Source of the DNA: Candidatus Saccharibacteria bacterium UBA2952
Lineage (GTDB): Bacteria > Patescibacteriota > Saccharimonadia > Saccharimonadales > Saccharimonadaceae
Assembly (NCBI GenBank): GCA_002348605.1
Contig: DEBQ01000007.1
Coordinates: 1-64,000 of the forward strand
DNA: 64,000 bases
Reading direction: 5' to 3'
This document shows positions 57,863 to 64,000 of the stretch, one piece after another (the stretch's first letter is position 1; each line of letters opens with the position of its first letter). The notes below the pieces were generated by a model. The model was not told the origin of the DNA. It did not search any database and saw only the letters and a list, made by a program, of their open reading frames with translations. The position numbers and the translations under genes are program-made.

Positions 57863-59256
57863 TAGACTTCTTTTTTAGACTTATTAATAGGGTCTTTACC
57901 GTCGGCGATACGCTGGCGGTTTTCTTTGATTTGCTTTTCGTCGCGGAAGCTGAATTTTATAGGAGTTCCGGAATAATCGTAGGCTTCGCGCACCAGGCGT
58001 TCCAAGTAGCGCTTGTAACTCCAGTGAACGAACTTCAGGTTGCTACCGTGAATGACGAACCACGGTGGGCTGACGTCGGTTTGCACCATGTAGCGAAGCT
58101 TCGGGTGGGTGTTCTTGAGTCCTGCCGGTGGGTGCCGGTCAATAGCTTTTTGTAGCAAGTCGTTTAGTACACGGGTCTTGGTTGCCTGCTTGCGGCGTTT
58201 GTCGATGTCGGTGACCAGGTCGAACAGCTTGGTAACGTTCTGCCCGGTAACACTGGAGGTGAAAATAAGCGGCGCCCACGGGGTAAATTTAAAGTTGTAG
58301 CCGATTTTTGGTGCCAAGGCGTCGCGCGTGTAGGCATCTTTGCCTTCGACGCTGTCCCACTTGGATACAACAATAACCAGGCCTTTACCTGCCTCGCTGA
58401 TAATGCCAGCCAGGCGCTGGTCGAGCTGCGTGTTCAGTTCGTTGACATCCATGAGCAGTAGACAGATGTCGGATTCTTCGATTGCCTGCAGGGTGCGTAG
58501 TACGCTGAACTTTTCGATTCCTACCTCTTGCTTGCCCTGGCGGCGAATACCAGCAGTGTCGAGTAGTTCGATGGTGCGCTGGTGGTAGTTTACCTGCACA
58601 CGGTTAACGTCGCGCGTAGTGCCGGCGACATTAGCCACGATTGCCTGTTGCTTGCCGGCGAGGCGGTTAAATAGATTACTTTTACCGACATTTGGGCGGC
58701 CGATTAAAGCTACTCGCAGTACATCATCCGCATCGCGTTCGCGCGCTGGCGGAACGAGCTCGGCGATAGCGTCCAAGAGTTCAGAAATACCTTGGTTGTG
58801 CTCGGCGCTGGTGCGAATAATGGTAGAAATGCCGAAGCGCTTAAACTCGTCGTCCGGCAGGCTACCTTTTAAATCGGCTTTGTTTGTAACAAGGATGACC
58901 GGTTTTTTGCTCTTTAGCGCCTTTTTAGCGACGGTGCGCTCTTCGTCACCGGGGTGCTGGGTGCTGTCGACGACCACCAAAATAACATCGGCAGCGTCGG
59001 CGGCTTCTTCGATCTGGTCCTGAATACTAGCTTCGAATTCGTCTTCGGGGTTTTTAAGACCAGCGGTGTCGACCAGCCAAAACTGGGCTTCCGCGCCTTC
59101 GTTCCGGTAAGTCACCTTGCCAATAACATTGTCACGCGTCGTACCGGCTTCACGGGCGACGACTGCCTGCTGTGATTTTACGAGACGATTAAAAAGCGAG
59201 CTTTTGCCCGCGTTGGCACGGCCGATAATCGCCACGGTAGGAAGTTTAGTCGCCAT
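57862..59256 (-). CDS. der: GTPase Der (EngA)
   Basis: Der has two tandem GTPase domains and a KH-like C-domain and is needed for 50S assembly. The first P-loop is GRANAGKSSLFNRL where most Der proteins have GRPNVGKST; the second is the standard GRPNVGKSNLFNRL. NKAD and SKWD-type specificity motifs (VTNKADLKG, VSKWDSVEG) and both DTAG switches are present. The KH domain ends YSGTPIKFSFRDEK and a Lys-rich tail follows. A TATAAT lies 10 bases before ATG 59256. Confidence 0.96.
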   Translation of the reverse strand: MATKLPTVAIIGRANAGKSSLFNRLVKSQQAVVAREAGTTRDNVIGKVTYRNEGAEAQFWLVDTAGLKNPEDEFEASIQDQIEEAADAADVILVVVDSTQHPGDEERTVAKKALKSKKPVILVTNKADLKGSLPDDEFKRFGISTIIRTSAEHNQGISELLDAIAELVPPARERDADDVLRVALIGRPNVGKSNLFNRLAGKQQAIVANVAGTTRDVNRVQVNYHQRTIELLDTAGIRRQGKQEVGIEKFSVLRTLQAIEESDICLLLMDVNELNTQLDQRLAGIISEAGKGLVIVVSKWDSVEGKDAYTRDALAPKIGYNFKFTPWAPLIFTSSVTGQNVTKLFDLVTDIDKRRKQATKTRVLNDLLQKAIDRHPPAGLKNTHPKLRYMVQTDVSPPWFVIHGSNLKFVHWSYKRYLERLVREAYDYSGTPIKFSFRDEKQIKENRQRIADGKDPINKSKKEV

Positions 59257-59321
59257 AATTAGAGATATTATAACAGAGGTAATACAGATTAGCGAGCATA
59301 AGCGGCATGAAGGCGTCTCAG

Positions 59322-60011
59322 TTAGCTAATGTTGGACAGCTCTTTGGTTTGGCCGCTTTGAAGGTCAGCAAGCGTGTATGGGCCGAAATTTGTCCTATGA
59401 AGTGCGGTCACCGTATAGCCAAGCGCTCCGAAGGTGCGGCGAATTTGGCGGTTGCGGCCTTCGCTCATAGTGACGACCCAGTCTTTACGGTCGTCGTCGA
59501 CACGCTCGAGCGCCAGCTGGCTGGTACCGTCGCCAATCTCGACGCCGTAATCGGCAATCATTTGCTGATGAAGTGGTTCTAATGATTTATCGAGGCTGAC
59601 TTGGTAGACCTTTACTTTGTGGAATGACGGATGTGTCATTTGGTGCGCGAAATCACCGTCGTTGGTGAGGACGAGAAGCCCCGAGCTGTCTTTGTCGAGC
59701 CGGCCGACTGGCTTAAGTGATGCCATATCTGCGGGAAGAAGCTCATAAATCGTCGGGTTTTCACCCTGGGGTTTACGCGAGCATACGTACCCGACTGGCT
59801 TATTAAACAGAACGTAGCGAAAATCAGTGCGGCCTTCTAGTGTTTTGCCGTTAACAGTTATAGTGTCGCCTTCTGCAACCTGAGAGCCAAGAATAGCCAC
59901 GGTGCCGTTAACAGTTACCTTGCCGCCTTCTATTAGTTCGTCGGCCTCACGTCGAGAAATGCCCATATGAAGAGCAAGGTATTTGTTTAAGCGAGTTGGT
60001 TCGTTTGTCAC
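59322..60011 (-). CDS. RsuA/RluB/RluE/RluF-family pseudouridine synthase
   Basis: The 229-residue protein has an N-terminal S4 RNA-binding domain (RLNKYLALHMGISRREADELIEGGKVTVNG) and a synthase domain with catalytic Asp in GRLDKDSSGLLVLTNDG. The RNRQIRRTFGALGYTV motif is typical for the group. The exact rRNA target cannot be set by eye. The start is GTG 60011, with TATACT ending 6 bases upstream on the minus strand, so it is leaderless. Confidence 0.92.
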   Translation of the reverse strand: MTNEPTRLNKYLALHMGISRREADELIEGGKVTVNGTVAILGSQVAEGDTITVNGKTLEGRTDFRYVLFNKPVGYVCSRKPQGENPTIYELLPADMASLKPVGRLDKDSSGLLVLTNDGDFAHQMTHPSFHKVKVYQVSLDKSLEPLHQQMIADYGVEIGDGTSQLALERVDDDRKDWVVTMSEGRNRQIRRTFGALGYTVTALHRTNFGPYTLADLQSGQTKELSNIS

Positions 60012-60043
60012 CAGTTAAGTATAACAAGCGCCGAAGTAAGGAC

Positions 60044-60979
60044 CTATTGCCGTGGCGTTTCTTCGAACGAAACGCTAGAAGGCATGTCGGTTGGCTTGGG
60101 TGCTGGCGGGACCTGAGGCGTGTCATCTGCAGGTGCTGGCGGCGTGGGTGCAGGAATCGGAGGCGCCGGAGGAGCGGCTGGTGGTGCCAAATCAGGTTCG
60201 GCAGTCGAGTTGCCAAGTTCTTTGTCCATTAGGCTGCCAATCGGTTCGGATGGGTCTTCGGGACGTTCAAGCGGCTGAATAATGCGGTCGGCTAACCCGG
60301 CTGGGCGGGCGGTCGAAAATGGCGCAGTCGGTTGTGGCAATGTCGTAGCGACCGGTTGCTGAGGAGCTACTGGCGTTACCGGGGCGACCGGCGCAACTGG
60401 TTGTTGCGGCTGGGCAACGGGCGCTGGTGTAGGTGTAGCTGGCGGAGGTGTTGGTACTACAGGTGCTGGCACAGCGGGTTGCGGAGCAGCGGGAGCCTGA
60501 GCTGGTGCGGGTGCAGGGGCTGCTGGGCGAAGTGGAACGGCTGTAGCAGCAGGTCGTGGTACGGCCGATGGTGCGTTGGAGCCGAATGCGTTAGCGCCTG
60601 GCAGGCTTGGGGCGTCACCCAGGACTTCGTGAACGGTGCGGACAACGTCTTCGATACCAACTTGGCTTTTAACCAGGTAACGGTCTGCACCTAACTGTTC
60701 GCCGCGCTGGCGTTGGTCTTCAGACGAAAGTGCGGTCATCATGATGACCTTGATATTCTTGGTCTCGGTAGTCGAGCGCAAGATGTCCAGCATGTCGAAG
60801 CCTGAAATCTTTGGCATCATGACATCGCTAACAATCAGGTCAGGACGGTCTTTTATGGCCATTGCCAGCGCTTCTTCGCCGTCACCGGCGGAAACGATGT
60901 CATAGCCTTCGGCAAGGAGCCTCACCCCATATATTTCGCGAAGACTTTTGTCGTCTTCTACCAGTAGTATCTTTGCCAT
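60044..60979 (-). CDS. Response regulator with long Pro/Ala-rich tail
   Basis: A CheY-like receiver occupies the first about 120 residues (ILLVEDDKSLREIYG; acceptor Asp in LIVSDVMMPKISGFD; Lys in YLVKSQVG). The remaining about 190 residues are mainly Pro, Ala, Gln and Val and are probably disordered, with a short acidic end. No DNA-binding domain is present. It lies 44 bp downstream of a kinase gene that has a similar tail, so the two form a pair. TACAAT lies 9 bases before the ATG, suggesting a separate promoter too. Confidence 0.9.
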   Translation of the reverse strand: MAKILLVEDDKSLREIYGVRLLAEGYDIVSAGDGEEALAMAIKDRPDLIVSDVMMPKISGFDMLDILRSTTETKNIKVIMMTALSSEDQRQRGEQLGADRYLVKSQVGIEDVVRTVHEVLGDAPSLPGANAFGSNAPSAVPRPAATAVPLRPAAPAPAPAQAPAAPQPAVPAPVVPTPPPATPTPAPVAQPQQPVAPVAPVTPVAPQQPVATTLPQPTAPFSTARPAGLADRIIQPLERPEDPSEPIGSLMDKELGNSTAEPDLAPPAAPPAPPIPAPTPPAPADDTPQVPPAPKPTDMPSSVSFEETPRQ

Positions 60980-61023
60980 ATTGCCCTTATTGTACCCGCT
61001 CCCTTTTTAAATTGCCATACCGG

Positions 61024-62964
61024 TTATGGTTGTTTCGAATCAGTTGGTCCACGTACTGGAATTTGAATTGGTGCACGTGGCTGCGTATAAGCGGTGGGAT
61101 TTTGCTCAAGCTGAGTTAATGGGACGTTGGCTGGCGGCTGTGGCGTGACAGGCTGGGCCGGTTGTTGAACGGGTTGCGGGGCTGGTGTCGTAGGCAGTGG
61201 TTGGGGTGCGGGGACCGGAGTCGGTTGCGGCATGGCAGAGAGTGGTTGAGCGACAGGTTGAGGTTGTGCAGGCTCTACCGGTGTTATGAGAGCTGGTGTT
61301 GGCTGCGCTTCGGCTGTTTCTTCGGCCATTTGCTTAGCGGCGGTAGCAGCTTCCATGAGTCGCTGGGCTTCAGTGTGGTCGATGCGAGGTAGGTCAACGT
61401 AAAAGGTACTCCCCTTTTTGTATTCGCTTTCGACGCGGATTTGGCCACCCATAAGTTCGGCCAATCGGCGGCACAGGTACAGTCCAAGGCCGGTCCCGCC
61501 GATTTCGCGGGTATCGCTGTTGTCGACGCGGTAGAACTTTTGGAATAAGTGCGGTATGTCTTCGGTTGGAATACCAATACCACTGTCTTGCACGCTTATT
61601 GTCACCTTTGTCTCGTCACCGCCGACGTCAATGACAACATCGCCCTGTGGGGTGTATTTAATGGCGTTTTCAACCAAGTTGGCAATAACTTCGCGTAGGT
61701 GGTCGTTGTCGACGTGTGCGTAGTACACGGGAGCGATTTGCCGTTCTGGTGATTCGCCTTCAGGCAGTGGTTTATAAAGGAAACGTAGTCCTTTTTCGAC
61801 GGCTTTTGGCTTAAGTCCTTCGGCAACGTCACCCACGAACTCTACGACGTCGACCACGCTGGGGTCGTTCGTCATGCGGCCGTCTTCTGCCTTTGACACG
61901 TCAAGCAGATCCTGGAACAGCCGTCCTAAGTGCTTGGCGGCGGCCTGGGCTTTTTCAACGTAATCGCGAGCCTTGTCGTCAATCGTAGCGGTAGCTGGGT
62001 TTAGAACCAGTCCTAAGTAACCTTCTATGCTCGCGACTGGGGTGCGCATTTCGTGGCTGGCAGTACTAATGAATTCGGCCTGTTCGCGTTCCTCGGATTT
62101 TTCTTTGGTCATGTCGCGAAACACCATAATAGCGCCGGTGCTAGGATGACCGATTGGCGATACGATAAGCGAAAGTAACACCTTCTTGCCAGCCTCGGTC
62201 ATGACCGAGAAATCTTCAGAATGGACTTCCTGTTCGGTGACAAGTACTTGTTGTACCGGGTCGACCTCTGGTGTCAGTGGTTTGTCTGATTTGTCGTTCA
62301 GTTTAATGACCGATTTGTAGCTTAAGCCTACGGCGTCTTCCTGGCCCCAGCCGATTATGCGCTGGGCTGCCGGGTTGATTAGCTGAATGACGCCCTCTTT
62401 GTCCACTAATATTACGCCGTCGTTGATGGCGTTAATAACGGTTTCGGACTTGTTGGCTTCGTGACTAAGCTCGCTCGCAAGTTCTTTATAGGCTTTGGCT
62501 TGCTGTACCTCTTTGGCAGAGCGCGAATGCCAAATGATGAAACTAGCGACGAGCGGGGCGATTGATGCCAGCGACGCAATGATAAGCGATTCCGGCGACA
62601 CGTGGCGTAGGTACGCGTACGCGTCGTACCCAGCAATAAGTAGTAGAATGAGCGCGAAGCCCTTCCAGCCAAACACACCTGCGAATACCCCAACGGCAAT
62701 CCACAACCCAATGAACGGCGAATTTGATTCGCCGGTAAAAAAGACGACCGATGCAATTGTAAGGACGAGCAGTGCATAAACAATAAACGTCGATGTGCCA
62801 ATCGCGTTCTGTGGCGGTTTAAGGTATAGAACCAGTGAGACGACGAATGTTACTACTGCCGCCACGGCACTTATAACGCCGACCGGAAATAACACTACCA
62901 GGTCGGCTTTGGGCATGACGAGCGACAGTATGTACAGCGCCGCCACGACAGCCGAAACGAACAT
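61024..62964 (-). CDS. Membrane histidine kinase with PAS domain and Pro-rich tail
   Basis: The 646-residue protein has six or more N-terminal membrane segments (about residues 1-150), a PAS domain (INAINDGVILVDKEGVIQLIN), and HisKA with the phospho-His in STASHEMRTPVASIEG. The HATPase domain has N (NLVENAIKYT), G1 (DSGIGIP) and G2 (GTGLGLYLC) boxes. A tail of about 100 residues is Pro/Gln-rich. No external sensor domain is seen. The frame stays open for about 27 codons before ATG 62964 without a standard start, so a rare upstream start is possible. It pairs with the regulator at 60044. Confidence 0.92.
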   Translation of the reverse strand: MFVSAVVAALYILSLVMPKADLVVLFPVGVISAVAAVVTFVVSLVLYLKPPQNAIGTSTFIVYALLVLTIASVVFFTGESNSPFIGLWIAVGVFAGVFGWKGFALILLLIAGYDAYAYLRHVSPESLIIASLASIAPLVASFIIWHSRSAKEVQQAKAYKELASELSHEANKSETVINAINDGVILVDKEGVIQLINPAAQRIIGWGQEDAVGLSYKSVIKLNDKSDKPLTPEVDPVQQVLVTEQEVHSEDFSVMTEAGKKVLLSLIVSPIGHPSTGAIMVFRDMTKEKSEEREQAEFISTASHEMRTPVASIEGYLGLVLNPATATIDDKARDYVEKAQAAAKHLGRLFQDLLDVSKAEDGRMTNDPSVVDVVEFVGDVAEGLKPKAVEKGLRFLYKPLPEGESPERQIAPVYYAHVDNDHLREVIANLVENAIKYTPQGDVVIDVGGDETKVTISVQDSGIGIPTEDIPHLFQKFYRVDNSDTREIGGTGLGLYLCRRLAELMGGQIRVESEYKKGSTFYVDLPRIDHTEAQRLMEAATAAKQMAEETAEAQPTPALITPVEPAQPQPVAQPLSAMPQPTPVPAPQPLPTTPAPQPVQQPAQPVTPQPPANVPLTQLEQNPTAYTQPRAPIQIPVRGPTDSKQP

Positions 62965-63053
62965 CGTCGCCTCGGTAATACGGCGATGCCAGAAGCGTGT
63001 CAGCGTGATCGGTTGGATAAGTCCTTGCCCCCTATTTGTAATCTGGCTTCATT

Positions 63054-63069
63054 ATGGCAAATTTGCCAT
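63054..63069. promoter_or_regulatory. Perfect 16-bp palindrome in a divergent control region
   Basis: ATGGCAAATTTGCCAT is a perfect palindrome between the kinase (minus) and the gene at 63145 (plus). It overlaps a minus-strand CATAAT box (63051-63056) and is likely an operator. Confidence 0.6.
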
Positions 63070-63111
63070 GTTGGAGCAATAAAAACACTATTGTTTTTAA
63101 GGTATTTGGGA

Positions 63112-63117
63112 GTATGA
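63112..63117 (+). promoter_or_regulatory. -10 box of the last gene
   Basis: TATGAT, with TTGTTT about 16 bp upstream, gives a leader of about 20 bases before ATG 63145. Confidence 0.45.
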
Positions 63118-63144
63118 TGAAGACACACCGGATTGAGAGACGGC

Positions 63145-64000
63145 ATGAAAGAAATAGCAGAAAAAGTATTTGATCATCTACTACCACCTGCAGAAGAACT
63201 GTGGGAACGCGGCGGCGCAACGATGGTAGCGTATGAAAAAGAAGACGGGTCTATAGAAGATAGGCCTTTTTTTGACCTTGAAATCACCAACCATAACTAT
63301 AAGAAACCGCTTGAGACCGAAGAGTTTGTTACCCGCCGAGGTAGGCATATTGGCCGCAAGGTACTACATCAGATCGATGTGAATGGGGTTGATCACCTGG
63401 TTCGTGCATACATACCAGACGGTGATCGCGAAGATACGGACATTACAATCACAAGCGGCGCAGCTTGGTTTACGACCATTGGGGGCTACGCTGAAGACCG
63501 TGCTAATAAATTGTTTGCCGATAACAGCCAGGCGGTGCTTCAAGTAGGCTCACCGCATAGTGGTACGCAGCTTCCTGGTCTGTTGGAATGGCTTCGGGTA
63601 CCCGAAACGGTCAATGAGGCGTATCAGACCTCTCTTGCCCGCACGGCACAGATTGAACAATACCTATTTGCCACAGTCTCTGACCTGTATGGGCTTTCTA
63701 AGCATCAAATAGCAATTGGTGATTCTCGTGATAGCATGACGACGCCTGGTCAGTACTTATATGCGCCAGAATATGGTGCCGACATAGTAACATTCGACAA
63801 CAAAGCGCGTTGCGGCATTACACGGCTCGACATGAAAGACCTTCCTCAGGTAGGAACGTGGGCGCTTACGACACTCGTCGGCGGCATAGCGGTTTCGGCA
63901 TGCTTAGCGAAAGAGGGACAATTGCATGTGCTAAGCGGTACGACGTCGTTAAACCCGAACTTCATGGCCAGCACGCTGACTGGTACGCTGAGGAGTCTTG
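63145..64000 (+). CDS. Unknown, possible alpha/beta-hydrolase-like protein (3' end outside window)
   Basis: The frame is open from ATG 63145 to the window end (285 residues visible). The N-terminal 80 residues are charged. Further on, strand-loop patterns TITSGAAWFTTIGGYAEDRANKLF and VLQVGSPHSGTQLPG are followed by IAIGDSRDSMTTPGQYLY. The last has a Gly-Asp-Ser arrangement like a nucleophile elbow, so a serine hydrolase fold is possible. The assignment is weak and the C-terminal catalytic residues are outside the window. GAGAGA precedes the start. Confidence 0.55.
   Translation, partial: MKEIAEKVFDHLLPPAEELWERGGATMVAYEKEDGSIEDRPFFDLEITNHNYKKPLETEEFVTRRGRHIGRKVLHQIDVNGVDHLVRAYIPDGDREDTDITITSGAAWFTTIGGYAEDRANKLFADNSQAVLQVGSPHSGTQLPGLLEWLRVPETVNEAYQTSLARTAQIEQYLFATVSDLYGLSKHQIAIGDSRDSMTTPGQYLYAPEYGADIVTFDNKARCGITRLDMKDLPQVGTWALTTLVGGIAVSACLAKEGQLHVLSGTTSLNPNFMASTLTGTLRSL

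Noticed and set aside
1..64000. Alternative genetic code with UGA as glycine (as in some CPR lineages)
   Set aside because: Many genes end in TGA with overlapping ATGA starts, and RF2 with an intact SPF motif is present.
1..64000. tRNA genes, rRNA and CRISPR arrays
   Set aside because: No T-loop-type GGTTCGA-anchored cloverleaf or regularly spaced repeat was found by reading both strands; a covariance scan could not be run.

Overview
This 64 kb window reads as chromosomal DNA from a Patescibacteria/CPR bacterium, most likely a Candidatus Saccharibacteria (TM7) relative. That is an inference from gene content. Evidence: a murD directly coupled to a murL-type glutamate epimerase, a SecA without the C-terminal zinc tail, a VirD4/TraD-like ATPase with a CPR-type N-terminus, receiver-only response regulators, FtsEX with a PcsB-like CHAP hydrolase, and short tightly overlapping operons. 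TGA is used as a stop in many genes and an RF2 gene is present, so the ordinary bacterial code applies. No rRNA, tRNA, insertion sequence or CRISPR array was seen.

Layout. 1-7.5 kb: secA (cut by the window edge), an M16 peptidase, murD-murL, prfB. 7.6-16 kb: a lone Clp N-domain protein, an unknown membrane protein, ftsE-ftsX, a PcsB-like hydrolase, a PDZ/S41 protease, a response regulator, two unknown genes. 16-23 kb: rpmA and a tRNA/rRNA-type methyltransferase (minus strand), then a UPF0104 membrane protein-xseA-xseB-methyltransferase run, and a histidine kinase-receiver-recO run. 23-32.5 kb: a TPR-like gene, glycyl-tRNA synthetase, accessory and membrane genes (MMPL transporter, histidine-rich membrane protein, cupredoxin), and a KwaB/DUF4868-like gene. 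32.5-37 kb: Pif1/RecD-like helicase, GH1 glycosidase, YvcK, HAD protein. 37-45.8 kb: division and cell wall cluster mraZ-rsmH-ftsL-ftsI-mraY-ftsW-murG-ftsQ under a clear MraZ operator. 45.8-46.4 kb: an AT-rich gene-free gap. 46.4-53.5 kb, minus strand: topA, a prepilin, a sigma-region-4/HARE-HTH protein and a TraD-like ATPase. 53.7-64 kb: dprA, a probable structured non-coding RNA, several unknown genes, pth, der, an RsuA-family pseudouridine synthase, a response regulator-kinase pair, and a truncated unknown gene.

Expression signals form a pattern of their own. About twenty genes have a TANNNT -10 box ending only 6-9 bases before the start codon, often preceded by TG, and usually have no Shine-Dalgarno sequence. 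This indicates widespread leaderless transcription and corrects several start sites. Other promoters are TTGACA-17 bp-TANNNT, and several lie inside the last codons of the upstream gene. A separate set of G/C-rich genes scattered through the window (7.6, 23.1, 54.1, 55.9-56.7 and 57.5 kb) have ribosome-binding sites, often their own promoter, and mostly hairpin terminators. They look different in codon choice from the housekeeping genes and may be acquired.

The genes cover protein export (SecA), peptidoglycan precursor synthesis and septal growth (MurD/MurL, MraY, MurG, FtsI, FtsW, FtsEX-PcsB), natural transformation and recombination (DprA, RecO, XseAB, the pilin), and translation (RF2, L27, GlyRS, Pth, Der). 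This suits a small epibiont that keeps its own cell wall and takes up DNA. All coordinates and motifs were read by eye; no homology search was run.
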